A stretch of 64,000 nt of DNA, from positions 16,671,817 to 16,735,816 of the forward strand of contig NC_090699.1 in NCBI RefSeq assembly GCF_040954835.1, read 5' to 3'. Shown here piece by piece: positions 44,196 to 61,498 of the stretch. The stretch is from Lepisosteus oculatus. Taxonomy: Eukaryota > Chordata > Actinopteri > Semionotiformes > Lepisosteidae. Each line of letters begins with the position of its first letter. Positions within the stretch are counted from its first letter, which is position 1. The notes below the pieces were generated by a model, which was given only the letters and a program-made list of their open reading frames with translations, did not search any database and was not told the DNA's origin. The position numbers and the translations under genes were made by a program.

Positions 44196-47100
44196 ATGGA
44201 CTCGTCGCGCCAGCGTGAATCCCAGCTGGGTCCGGAAAACGGGACCATCTGGACCTTCTCCCCGTCCGGGCTGTCCCCCGTATCTGAACTGTCCGCCGGT
44301 CTGGGAGATCTGGACTGTCAGGACAGGTGCGAGAGCCGGGGAGGTACAGTAGTTGCAGAGTGCAATACACACCATTTAAACACGAAGTCTGTTTTATTTT
44401 CACTGACTAAAAATAGCATTTCCGAAATCTTAATACAGTATTAAATTGATGTCTGTCTTTTTAAAGCCAATAAAACGTCATATTTCTTGGCGTAACATGG
44501 GAATCTATTCAACTACGAATGTTATTTTTAAGCAAATCTTTGGAATTAATACGAATGTATTATTTTATTAATTCAGCACCACCCCTCGCCGAAGACTGTG
44601 GCAGTCCCCCGAGCAGCTGGGCTGCAGCCCGGCCCCACAGAGCGAGGTTTCCGCGGAGACGCAGACGCCGACAGGTTCGGACTCGCTGCTCGGGTTTAAT
44701 TGGAAGCGTGGCTTCTTCTGTCTCAAATATCTGGTCATCTGTGTACGGTGACCACAGACACGACCACAGCACGACCACAGACAGAAAACAAGGTTAAAAA
44801 TGGCTTAAGAGCTCTATGTAATGCAGTTCCACAGTAATATTTTTTTTTCATCTTAACATTCTTGCTGTATCTGATATAAACACAATATCCTTACTAATTT
44901 GGTAGCTCCACTGTGATTGTATACTGCTAAAACCTTAACTGCTTCTTAAGGTTTTCCTAAGATATTTCACTAATGAAAGGTCTGAGATAAAATGATTCTA
45001 GAAGTATCCTTCTAATTCAGATTCACTAATTTGAAGAACCATTTTATCCACCAACCTTTTCTCTTTCCCCCAGAAGAGACATGGGGCGCAGAGAGCCGAG
45101 AGAGGTAAGCAGACAGGAACCCAGCCAGGGAGTATAGTTCATTTTTACTGCATTTTACTGCAGTGGCCTGCTACCCCATGTATGTATTTGAACTGTGTGT
45201 ACAAGACACTGATGTGTTAACAGCCATTTTCCCTGCTTTTACCTTCCAGCACTGCCACTATAGTTGACTGTACTGGATCATGGGAATATCATGGAAAACT
45301 ACAGTAGGCCCCACTAAGACACTTCAAATCCTTTGGAAGTTATTGCAAATTCTATTAAATCTAGACATAACCCAATATAGAGCAATCTTAAAAGCTTTAT
45401 TTTTAATTTGTTTGTCTGGGGATTAGACCCAAAACAGTTTACACCTGTACCCATTAATTCGACTGAGCATTTTGCTATAGAGAAGTACAGCAGTACCTCG
45501 CTCAATGCTAAAACGTCAGTGCCCTGCCTGGCATCTGAGCCCATATCCTTCCAGTCTAGAACTCCAGCTCCTACTCCACACTCTGCTTTTCTATTAAAGT
45601 CTAATTATGAGGTTTCTTTTTTTTTCTCTGCAGATGGGCTTCTCCAAAGTCCTCTCTTTCTAGTGTGGTAAGGTCCTTTTCTGCTGTGTTAAGAGACTTT
45701 GCAAGCTGTGCAAGCTGTGCCTGGCAGCTCAATGTGTTGTTCTGCCCATCTGCAGAGGAGGAGCTCCGGAAGAAGCAGAGTCAAGAAGAAAGAAAATGAC
45801 TCCATTGAAAATAAAGAAAACGTGAGACACCTTTATGGGCTAGGAGGGTTAAAAGATAGAATACAGACTACAAGGTTCTAAAAACACATAAAGACACAGG
45901 GATTAAAAAACAACAGATACTAGAATTCTGAATTCACAAACTAGATCATGATATCAGTCAAGACTTTTCTTTTGTCTTCTACTGTATTAGGTAACCATCA
46001 GTTTATCTTGATTTTATCAGCCACAGTTTAAAGGATCATACCACACAATGTTGATTAAACATTCTCCAACCATTTAATCATATTTTTAAAATTTTCATTT
46101 AAATTAGTAGGCACAGTTATATATTGTTAAAAAGACCTTCTTACCCTGGCTTCTCCTTCACATTCTTTTCTGTATTACACAAGCTTTGTCTTTACTGTAG
46201 TGAGTGTTAAGTGTCTCCGTTCATGCTGTGAGCATCTGTGATGAACATTCGGGTCATGATGCACAAAAGGGATCACTGCAAGTCTCCCAGCAAAGTGAAG
46301 GGGAGAGATGACTGTTCCCCTCACTGTGGACTGTTACACTGCAGGCCCGGAAGCGACTGCGAGTCAAGCTGTCCAGCCTGTTTCCCAGCCCAGCAGAGGC
46401 AGGAGGGAGACGGGACCCGAGTTCACAAGCCGAGGAGAACAGCGGTCAGGGGGACCAGCAGCCGCCAGCGCACAGAGTGAGACACAGAGCTCTGCTGAAA
46501 ACCCCAAGATCACTGAAGACAATGATCCCAACCAGAGCCATTACATTGCACTGAATTACTTTGTGCGAAGGCTCTAACGCAGGAATGAACAACTCCAGTC
46601 TTTAGAGACTAGAGTCCTACAGGAATGTTTCAATTAGCAAATGACCTAAAATAAGTAATTAGTTTGAGTAACCCAAAGGAATTAAATCCTGAACTAAAAT
46701 CACTGGTTGGGAGATGCAGGATCACTCTGTTACAACTAGAAAGACATTTCATTGCATGCAACTACTGCTGCACGCTGTATTGCTGTGCATTTGCTAAATA
46801 AACTTTGATTGATTGAGTGATTGATTGAGTGATTGATTGAAAAGCGTGCTTTCTTGATGAGAGATGGAAGAAAGCACAACTCAATTCATTTACTTCTTAC
46901 AAAGTCTCAGATCTGCTGCAGGTGGTCATGGAAGCACATGTTGGCTCTACAGGAGCAACAGGGATGGATGAACATTTAGGATGAACATTTAGTAAGAAAT
47001 AATCTCCAAGCACAAAGGAAGGCTGTTTAACAGGAATTTAAGGTGTCTGCCACATTTTAAACATCCAAACAGCCCCACACTTAAAAAAAACACAAGATGC

Positions 47101-50099
47101 CTGAAATATGACCTGTTTTATGTATTAATAATAAGACATATGCTGTGCTTACACATACCTACAGTACCTGTATGACATTTAAAATGGTCTTTTTGTCCTC
47201 TGCAGACCGTGTTTCCTCTCTGGGGTCTTCAGTCAGGCTGCTGGGCGCCTGCCTTGGACATCCCACACTCTGCTATTCAAGACAGAAACCTGATTGGAGA
47301 CTTCAGCAAAGTTAGCAATTCTCAGTGCTAAGTGGAGACTGTGTGGAGTATTCATGAACTACAGTAGCAATTCAGTCACAGGATTGTTTGAAAAGCTTGA
47401 TATTGTGTGGAGAAGTTCACTTTTCTGGATCTATGATGTTGAAGCATAGTTGCAGTTTTCTATGTAACATGCTTTCTTGCTTGGCATCTTATTAAAGAGT
47501 GGTTATGCTGAGCAAACTTAGTGGTAGAAGATTCTGATGAACCTTCCACAGCAGAGCGCTGCCCCGATCACAAAGTACTGCCCTTACAATTTTGTAAGCA
47601 GAGTATGTATTTCTCTGAGCCAAAGCCGCTGTCCTTAAACTGTCCTCGGTGTGTTGTTTCTGTCCCAGCCGGCGCAGTCAGATGTGGCAGACTGCTAAGA
47701 CAATAAGTATAGGAAATAAAAGATTTCTTAATGGAAAGAAATATGGCTTTGAAGATATGCAAGTGCGGAGTGCGTTTCTCACTAGTCCTCTGTTTGTTGT
47801 GTTTTAACAGCCTCATCTCTTCGCGAGGGAGAAAGGAGAGCACCAGGACCTTCAGTACGTTTCTGGGCAGACAGTGAGTAACACTATTCACCCCTACTCT
47901 CCTGTCACAGCTTCCTTTAACAAGACTTTCGTGAAACACTACAATGCAGGGCCTAGCGATCTGCAAGTGTAACAGACACAGTCAACTCAAGCATCATTGG
48001 CACCCTTCATGAAATTGAGCAAAACTGAATGCATAAAATAAACAACACATACAATGAGTCATGGTTTGGGCTCAATCAGATGGGGAAGCTGTATGCTTTT
48101 ATTTTAACACGAACATTTTTCGAACACAAAACATTTTATTGAGCGGTACAATTTTTTTCTGCAAAACGAATGTGGAATATTTACACAGGACAATTATGGA
48201 AGTGAGGGCATAGAAGGAACTGAAACACGTACGTCCTGCATCCTGGACGCCTGAATGACACCCGAGTCTCACCATATTGAGCTGCGCATGGTATTCCCGT
48301 ATTGTCCTGCAGGTGGCGTCTCTGCTCCTAGGAGAGTACAGCACTGCAGTGAGGAGCTTCCTCATTGTTGACTGCCGCTACCCTTACGAGTACCAGGGCG
48401 GACACATAAAGGTATACCTGGGACTCTCTCCACATTTCTGTACCACCTTTCCCTATTTACTTTACGTAGAAAGAGAGATAGATACAAACCGAAAAGAAAG
48501 ACCAAACAAGTTTTGTTGAAAAATACGTTTGCCATGAGTACATGGCAGTGCTGAGATGACTAATCAAAAAGAAATGAGGTGGAAAACATTAACAATACTA
48601 ACAATCAGTATAAATTCAGATGAGCTGTGGTTCGTAGTAATAAATTTGATATAGCAATGAATTAAAGCCTAATACTTTTGACGGTTAATAATGAAGTGAG
48701 TAAAATAATGAAAAAAAGATCACATGGGCTTCTCTTTTCAGCATTGAATAAACCTATTACTTGTCCCCTAGCAAGAATTAGGTGAGTTACCCATGATCTG
48801 AACTACAGTAGCTGGGATCAGATGAGTTACCCAGCTCTGAACTACAGTAGCAGGGGTCAGATGAGTTACCCAGCTCTGAACTACAGTAGCTGAGATCAGA
48901 TGTTACCCTTGATATGAACTACAGTAGCAGGGGTCAGATGAGTTACCCAGCTCTGGACTAGCTGGGATCAGGGGAGCGACACGTTCACTGAAGAGCATGT
49001 GGTGTCTGTGCTGCCTGTTCTTACAGGGAGCTGTAAACCTGCATAGTGAAGCTCAGGTGGAGGCCGCCCTGCTCCATGAGGAGGTGCTCTCCAGGCTGTC
49101 GCCCACAGTCCCGTCTCCCGATCGTCCATCGGCGACAGGCCACCATCCGGACTGCGGCACCCGCCCGGAGGGTGTCTCCCCGGGGGCCGCCTTACAGAGC
49201 TCCTGCGTGGGAACTTGGGCTCCAACCGGCTCCTCTCCCCGCAGACTGCTGATCTTTCACTGCGAGTTCTCCTCAGAGCGTGGGCCCTGGCTGTATGTCT
49301 AACCCCTGTGTATAGAACATCCCCTGCTTCGCTTGTGCAATTGCGGCACCCAAAAATGCCAGCTGCTTCTGCATTCGTGTATCTGCAGTTGGTATGTACT
49401 TAACCTCTTCACATTTGTCTTGTTGCCAGTTGTCGTTACCTTCGAAAGATGGACAGGAGGCTCAATGCTTATCCCCGGCTTTTCTACCCGGAGCTGTACG
49501 TTCTGGCGGGAGGCTACAAGGAGTTCTACTCCCATTTCGAGGTAAAACGGGGAACCTCAAGTTGAACCTGAACAGAGACAAAGTCAAATGTAAATAGAAT
49601 TCCACGAGATCAAAATCCTGTCGTTAAACACTTCAACTCAAAAGTAACAGTACTGTACATAGGTATGTTTTCCTGCTCATAAGACTTTTTTTATTAGTGT
49701 AAAGAATTCAGGTTAAATGTGATTTACTTTTACTTATAAGCTGTAATTAGTCCTGAATTTGAAAACATTCTTAAGAGTTACTGGCAGACATTAGCGGCGA
49801 TTACAAAAAGTGGAACGTGTAGCAATCTAAAATTGTAGCAATAGTTTCCTCTTCTATTACACAACAGGGAGGAGTACAGCTGAAGAGCAGAGCTCAGTGT
49901 TGTGTATGTAACTGACCCAGAATCATGAATAATTCACTGTATTCCAACGCTCCGAAATGGTTATTCTCCGCAGAGCCTCTGTGAGCCCTGCAGCTATGTG
50001 CCAATGCTCCAGGAAGAATTCAGCGATCAGATGCACAGATACCGGCGCAAGAGGCGGACACGGCCAACACAGTTTGGGACGAAGCAACTTCTGCAATAA
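44196..50099 (+). CDS. CDC25-family dual-specificity phosphatase
   Basis: Twelve exons, all GT/AG and in phase: 44196-44326, 44577-44674, 45074-45104, 45634-45667, 45756-45821, 46345-46476, 47206-47310, 47811-47873, 48313-48411, 49027-49292, 49430-49541 and 49974-50099, giving 420 residues. CDC25 enzymes remove inhibitory phosphates from Thr14/Tyr15 of cyclin-dependent kinases. Seen here: N-terminal [22 protein letters not shown]; two KEN motifs (residues 110-112 and 118-120), which may be APC/C degrons; RNLIGDFSK and [32 protein letters not shown]; the CX5R active site [10 protein letters not shown] (Cys332, Arg338); and [14 protein letters not shown]. The last 30 residues are basic and lack the usual family ending. 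The regulatory N-terminus is short. An extra 45 or so residues lie between NLH and HCEF. An in-frame upstream ATG at 44142 is an alternative start. Which paralogue (cdc25a/b/c or fish cdc25d) is not settled. Confidence 0.92.
46580..46740. mobile_element. hAT-like MITE fragment
   Basis: CAGGAATGAACAACTCCAGT, AGAGTCCTACAGGAATGTTT and AATTAGCAAATGACC follow the order of a common fish hAT-type MITE (CAGG.GTGGGCAACTCCAGTC..). It lies in intron 6 of the CDC25-family gene. No target duplication was established. Confidence 0.4.
46785..46842. repeat. (GATT)n-type simple repeat after a retroelement tail
   Basis: TGCTAAATAAACTTTGATTG, then repeated ATTGATTGAGTGATTG units. Such tails follow many fish LINE or SINE 3' ends. 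Confidence 0.55.
48729..48772 (+). mobile_element. Penelope-like 3' end, short
   Basis: CTTCTCTTTTCAGCATTGAA, then TAAACCTATTACTTGTCCCC. Only the distal part of the family is present. It lies in intron 9 of the CDC25-family gene. Confidence 0.55.
48784..48970. repeat. Minisatellite, about five 39-41 bp units
   Basis: Unit: AGTTACCCAGCTCTGAACTA, then CAGTAGC(T/A)GGG(A/G)TCAGATG. The first and fourth units have GATCTGAAC or GATATGAAC variants. It ends about 57 bases before exon 10 of the CDC25-family gene. Confidence 0.85.
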
Positions 50100-50100
50100 A
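50095..50100 (+). promoter_or_regulatory. Possible poly(A) signal overlapping CDC25 stop
   Basis: AATAAA at 50095-50100 spans the TAA stop at 50097-50099. If used, the 3' UTR would be only tens of bases long. It may be coincidence. Confidence 0.3.
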
Positions 50101-50137
50101 TTCTATAAAACCGAGTTGTGACGGAGTCTTTTTACAA

Positions 50138-50719
50138 CATGGGTGTAAAACTCCACACCTATAGTGTCCGTTTGTCTTTGTTCCAGCTTTAGTGATCAGA
50201 CTAAACACGTGACTATCTGGAACGAAAGCCACAAGACCTAGGTGTCGGGGATCCGGCAGGTAGTTCTCTCGCTGTTCTTGTACGTAGCCGTGAATTCTGC
50301 GGGATGCAGAGGCAAAACAACCCAAAATCGTAATCCAGAGGCAAGGTCGAGAGGCGAAGCCGGAGATCAGCCGAGACAAACCGAGAAGCCAATCCAAGAG
50401 ACGAGATCAAAAGGGAAAGGTTAAGTCCAAAAACCGGGAAATCCAGCAAGAAAATAACGCACGCTAGAAAACTCTTAAGGAGGCTTTTCAATAGTGAGCA
50501 AGGCTTGGTGCGTGAGGGAACTTTAAATAGTGAAGGGAGAGGGCCGTGGTTGGATAATGGGTTCAGGAGCGAGAATCTGTGGACTCTGGTGCCTGTGAGA
50601 ATGGGATGGGTTCAGTTAGGAATGAGAACGTGAAACGGTGGGTTTGGGAATGTAGTGGGGTTTGCGAGGGGCACGTGTGGGACGTGACACCAGGTCGGGA
50701 AACTAGTTTGACACCCCTG
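50138..50719. mobile_element. Possible hAT-like non-autonomous element
   Basis: The left end CATGGGTGTAAAACTCC and the right end AGTTTGACACCCCTG are imperfect inverted ends of the hAT kind (CAGGGGTGTCAAACT). The interior has no coding frame. The flanking 8-mers do not match, so the ends may be misplaced. Confidence 0.38.
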
Positions 50720-51080
50720 ATTTTTAGAACCACTGAATGAACTGACAAGTTGGGCTTGAGGAAAATTGGAATTCATTCTACAAAATCTCACTGTTCTTGC
50801 TCTTCTCCAGCCACAGGCTGTGGGACTCTGAAGACAGACTGTCACCAACCAGCCCTGCATCAAACTGTAGGTGAAGTCAACCTTGGCTTTACCGAGCCTC
50901 TGCCGAAGTTTGAGCCAGCCACACCAGCTGCTGTTGTCAATATAAATACTGAGATTTCAATTTTGTAAGCAGTGTATTCGTTTTCTGACCGAAATATGAG
51001 GCCTTCACACCCCAGATGGCCCAAAACACATGTGAATTTCCTCCGATCATCAGTAGGGAGCTCGTCCCCACATTACAGAA
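50720..51080. other. Intergenic stretch, nothing recognised
   Basis: No gene or repeat I can name. Confidence 0.4.
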
Positions 51081-51361
51081 GTCCATCCATTTTCTAACCG
51101 TTTTGTCCAATTCAGGGTCACAGGGGAAGCAATGGGTGCAAGACAGGATACACCCTGGACAGGAGGCCAGTCCAACACACTCACACCAGGGCCAGTTTTA
51201 CCAGAAGCCAGTTAACCTTCCAGTATGTCTTTAGAATGTGGAAGGAAACCCAGGTGAACACGGAGAGGACATACAGTACAACCTCCACACAGATCCGAGG
51301 TCCAGATTTGACTCCGGGGACCCAGCGCTGTAAGACAGAAACGCAAACCACTGAATTGCAC
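51081..51361 (-). mobile_element. tRNA-derived SINE, nearly full length
   Basis: A well-preserved reverse copy: CATCCATTTTCTAACCGTTT, CAGGATACACCCTGGACAGG, CACTCACACCAGGGCCAG, CTTCCAGTATGTCTTTAGAA and GGGGACCCAGCGCTGTAAG. The B box appears as a decayed GATTTGACTCCGG. Confidence 0.82.
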
Positions 51362-51384
51362 AAATATTTCCTTACAAATAATTT

Positions 51385-51455
51385 ACACGAGAACATAAAC
51401 AAGATTACAAATGACAGACAATGCCAGGCCATTCGGACCATCTAACCATGACCAA
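51385..51455 (-). mobile_element. CR1-like LINE 3' tail
   Basis: GAGAACATAAACAAGATTAC, then GCCAGGCCATTCGGACCATC. This is the reverse complement of the tail that follows the LINE fragment at 52.4-52.9 kb (GGCCTC..TC.TTTG). Confidence 0.5.
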
Positions 51456-51689
51456 GCCTTTAAGACAAAAAGTCATGCAGCGTGTTACCTTTGCTGTGTT
51501 AGTAGGACGTACTTCAGTTTCAAATGCTCATTCATTTGGGGAGGTGCATGTGTATGAATAAGGATGGATGTTCATTCCTGCTTTTACAGTTGATGTGTTA
51601 AACAGTCATTGCACCGCAGGATTTAGCTGAATATTTTTTGAAGAACTGTCTGAAAATAAGGTGTAAGTAACTATGTAATTTTCTATATA

Positions 51690-52117
51690 TACAATGTTAC
51701 GATCCCTGCCTCCCGGCAACGGAAGAGGCAGAAGAAGGCGTGGTCTTAGTTCAATGAGTCTACCTATCAGAGTACATATTCACCACCACACCTCCGTCTC
51801 ATCTTGTATGTAATCACTAGTCTTTCCCTACCTCCTCTCTCAGTACTGGTTTTCCGTTCGAGCTTCTTTGTTGCGCTACGCCTTCTACCTCTTCGTACTG
51901 TGTTGGTTTCAGACTTTGTTTTTTTCCCTTTGACTACGGTTTTTTGGATCACGGTCTGGCTTTGGTTGCTCTCTCCCCATTTGGATCACTGGCTTCCCCT
52001 GGACTCTTGGCTCGCTCCTTCGTCTACGGTATTAGGATCACAATTTGGCTTAATCAGCTCCTGCAAGTGGGTTCATTACTTGGTTTCGGTTTCACAGGCC
52101 GAATCCGTAACATACAA
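51690..52117. mobile_element. Solo LTR with 5-bp target duplication
   Basis: A 418-bp block (51695-52112) starts TGTTACG and ends CGTAACA, giving a 7-bp terminal inverted repeat and the TG...CA ends of LTRs. TACAA flanks it at both sides (51690-51694 and 52113-52117), a 5-bp duplication as made by Ty3/gypsy and many retroviral integrases. There is no internal region. The intact duplication suggests a fairly recent solo LTR. Family likely gypsy-type by end sequence. Confidence 0.68.
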
Positions 52118-52419
52118 GCTCTATATTACAAGTGCTGCTTGACAATTTGATCTCTAAATGGGCAAATATCTGTAAGCAAACAGCAATCAAAAATAGAGAA
52201 ATACCTGGGGGCTCACATGGTACCATATGAGAGTGGAGAACCTACGCAGTATGAATGAATCGTAAATGACTGACAAGATGCCCCAGGGGTACATGCCTGG
52301 TACAATCTGGGACCACTCCTGACAACGCCTCAGTGTGTCAGGTTGGTATAAGCGTGAAGTAGTAGTGGTGGAAATGCACGTTCAGGAGCTTTCTAATGAT
52401 CTTCCCGTGGTTCGGATTA

Positions 52420-52855
52420 GAAGACTGAGGGCTTATGGGAATGTCTCACACTGACAGGCCGAAGGAACTGCACTCCAGTCTGGAACGGAGAACAGCATGA
52501 GTGGACCTGATACAGGTATTCATACTTCTCAAAGGCCCTGATAAATTCAACGAAGTGGACTTTTTCAGAATGTACACTGGAATGCAAACCATAGGACACA
52601 AGTTTAAATTACATGGAAGAGCATTTAAATCCGAAACCAGGAGGCAATTTTTTCACCAAAGTGTTGTGGGAGTCTGGAACAAGGTACCCAGCCATTCTGT
52701 TGAAGCCTGTACACTGGCTTCTTTCAAGAAATCACTGGATGAGAACCTCAGATCAATTGGCTACGGGCTACCAAATGAGTTACTGTATATGAGCTTTATG
52801 GCCTCTTTTCTTTTGGAAGTTTTCGAGCGCATTTTTCTTTTGTATTATGATAATT
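52420..52855 (+). mobile_element. CR1-like LINE ORF2 C-terminal fragment
   Basis: Frame 52501-52866 reads DLIQVFILLKGPDKFNEVDF, then FKLHGRAFKSETRRQFFHQS and VVGVWNKVPSHSVEACTLAS with FKKSLDENL. This is the pattern at the end of CR1-group ORF2 (DLI.VYKI, FFSQRVV..WN.LP, FK..LD). The 3' tail TTTATGGCCTCTTTTC follows. It is 5'-truncated, as is usual for LINE insertions. Confidence 0.75.
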
Positions 52856-53223
52856 ACGGTAGATGAATTTGTAATTTGTTTCCAGAATAGCAGTCATTAC
52901 GGTAACTAAAGGTCACATTGCTCTATCGCGCTCCGCTGACGTGCAGACAGCCGAGCAGATTTCTGTCGCAGGAAGACCGCAGCTTGCTCATTAGGAAGCC
53001 ATTCAGGAAGGGCATTAGTGCTGGTCTGGGCTAGTTCGGGTCCGGATTCAAAGAGGTACGAGTCTTGAGCGCATTTGGGTCCGAGTGTTAGCATCATTTC
53101 TTTTTTTACCGCCGTAAGTGGTGGGGGAAAAAAAAGACCCTTCGGGCATATTCACCTTGCTTGAAACGCAAATTACTTTTTCACCGTCCTCGAACCGACA
53201 GCCGAGAAAGTGAGGTCTCCAGA

Positions 53224-58817
<5,594 letters not shown>

Positions 58818-60240
58818 AAAGAAAGCCTCCTGTGCACGAACGCTGGAGGCTCCTGGCAGGGGGGCGCTGTGCCACTGCTCTCGGAGGACACACGCAAACC
58901 TCCCTTCTACACCACACATCACAAGTTTCATTCCCGGCGCTCGCTCAGGTCATTTAGCATTGTCCTTCTCTTACTTTCTTTCTGATACAGGACAGTTGGA
59001 GGGTTTCTTCAAGGTAACAAGCAAGAAGAGCGGGCTTGTTAAATTTGTCATACGCGAAGATGGACAGGGTAGGATGAGGAGAATGTTAAAGACTAATGTA
59101 GACCAAAGCTCAAACAAGGGACCAGTAGCTCAGTCAAACAGTTTCTTGACCTGCAATATCTGACTCCTAGCTTCTTCATTCGAAAAAGGTCATTGATAAT
59201 CCTTACAGTTTGTTTAAGCGTTCATGAACAAATTCGTTTTACATATGAAGCTTTGTTTATGCCATTAAAGAATTTGACAACTTTTCAAAGGGAACCCTTG
59301 GCCCAGTTTAAAAGGGAAGTCAGACTTTTCATTTTGTCTCCTGTATAAGTAAATATGCAACAGGGAAAACAAAATTTGGACACAAAGCTTTATTATTGCT
59401 GGATAAAGCTGGAATGTGCCCTGTAATTCATTCTCACAGGTTTACTTTTCACAGCAACTTCTGTGTGCGCTGTAGTCATTCCGATGTCGCACATTTTGAG
59501 GTTTTGGGTTACAGACCGGCACACGAGGAGCAATGCTTTTGCATTCGATTCATTCCACGATCCCTGTTGTCAGCTCCTGAGAGCTGTTGCCACCTGGGCA
59601 CCTCTGCCTCCCTCCCTCCCTCCCTCCCGTCACATGCTGGTATGTCTGTAGTTTTCACCATTGTGACGCTGTTTGTGTGTAGGTTTCCTGCCAGTTTCCC
59701 GTGAGGAGTGGGCTCTGCAGCTTGAGCGCATACAAGCGAGAAATAAGGAGCCCCTGTCTCTGAACCCAGTGTAACATCGAGTGTGAATCCGTCACCTATA
59801 GCACCTACAGTGAGAGCCAGTGAATCTGCTTTGTGTACAAGGCCTTTCCATACACAGTAACAGATTCTGCTTCAAATAAAAGGGCTGCTGAGGTAGGACA
59901 CGAACTAACACATTTCTCCAGTTTGTCTTCCTCTACCGAAGACCCAGTCTAAATCTTGATGTTTTGATTGTTAGTTCTGTCTTGAATCTTGGCTTTGGAG
60001 AGGAGTATAAGCAGCCAGTTACTGCAGCATTCTTCGGTTCTGCAGGTGAAAGCCCCTGTTCCTCAGTTTGTATGTGTGCAGGATACTCTGCCCCTGCTCT
60101 TCACATGAGTGTTCATGTGGCTTTGCTGCCAGTGGTTCTTCAGAGAGCTTCAGTTTGATTAGGGTTTATTGCAATGCACTGTTTTGATGTACACTGAACC
60201 CCTTGTGTAAAACAAATAAATCCTATGATGTGCAGTATTG
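58818..60240 (+). other. pgam1: PGAM1 3' UTR
   Basis: The stretch after the PGAM1 stop. AATAAA signals occur at 59875-59880 and 60215-60220. The second is followed by a T/G-rich stretch typical of a cleavage region. A (CCCT)n run sits at about 59610-59630. Confidence 0.5.
60215..60220 (+). promoter_or_regulatory. pgam1: Likely PGAM1 distal poly(A) signal
   Basis: AATAAA in ACAAATAAATCC, followed within 40 bases by TTGTATTGACTTTTGTCC. A proximal alternative lies at 59875. Confidence 0.5.
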
Positions 60241-61029
60241 TATTGACTTTTGTCCCTTATTTTCACTTATCTCATAAAATGATGTTTATGATTTTTTTCT
60301 TTTGCACTTCCATATACTCCTGTTAAGCTATATAAAAATGTGAAAATTTCTAGTTGAAATAAGATTTAAACATACATTGAAATCTGATCTGTAGTCTTCA
60401 TAAATACCACATCACTAATAGTATCATTCCATACTTGCCAGAGAAACCTATTTGTTGGAAGAATTAAAATAATTGTTGGAGATATTCTCTGCTAAGGTCT
60501 TGAGTGCTCCTGTAAGGTGCTTTTCAACAGGGAGAAGTGTGGTCAGAGTGCCCTCTGCTGGACATAATTCATCCTGTGTTTTAAACGCGTCCTCAAAAAC
60601 GCTGGCATTACAGTATTTACCATGAAACCTATGAAAGTAAAATTAGTTATGCTCTGGTGTGTTTCCTGAGAGGACTGATGAAGATGGGGTCTGAGATCCA
60701 TGGAGCTCGTACACGGTTAGGTAATGCACAGGACATATGTAAAATACTAAAATAGGAAAATATTTAAAAAATGGATTGGATGGATTGAACTGTATTCTAT
60801 CCTTTGCAAAGTTTAGCTGTAAAGAAACAAAGGGTAATTGGGATGCACATCTATTATCCAGAAGAGCGGAGTGGAAGAAGTAAACGGTTATACAGGTGTT
60901 CACAAATGGGGGAATTAAACATTTGCTTTAGGTGAAATTACCATCTTGGTTGTAAACGATTTAATCCGGCGATAAATTAAGGAGGTGTCTGACGTTCAAA
61001 CTACATGTGGACCAGACCCGCTTTTCTGA
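60241..61029. other. PGAM1-EXOSC1 intergenic stretch
   Basis: AT-rich; nothing recognised. Confidence 0.45.
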
Positions 61030-61260
61030 AAAAGTATTTCGAATAACACTTGGAGTACAGGGTACCCTGCCTGTTTGGAAAATCACAAATGTAATTACCA
61101 TTCATACCAAAACGGGGACAAAATTGAATTAAGGAATTATAGACAGGTCAGCTTCTCAGCCACGTCTAAAGTAGTGTAAGTTTAACTAGAGTAGAGGAGC
61201 ACATAAAGAAAAATGCAATCCTGAAAATAATTTTAGACAGAAGATAGTGAACAGACAAGT
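61030..61260 (+). mobile_element. Decayed LINE reverse-transcriptase fragment
   Basis: Reading GTLPVWKITNVITIHTKTGT, then a broken IIDR..S block, follows the conserved LINE pattern G..P..WK.A.V.PIHKKGD...NYRPISL. Several stops interrupt it. CR1/L2-like by pattern. Confidence 0.58.
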
Positions 61261-61498
61261 GGACGACCGTGACGGGACTGCTCGATTACATGGAGGTATC
61301 CGTGACTACTGCTCTCAAAATGTAGACTACATAAAATGCATTTGTGCTTCCAGAACGTTTTTGAAAAATGACACATGAAAGTGATTTAAGCCTGTCAGAG
61401 CAGAACTTTCCTTTAAGGTAAAAACATTCATAAAGCCTGCATAGATAGATCTTTAAAGGTGATACTCTTCTGCTCGTCACGATCTCCGCTTTTAAAAC

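Noticed and set aside
48784-48970. CRISPR array
   Set aside because: Units are contiguous with no unique spacers, and the genome is vertebrate; it is a minisatellite.
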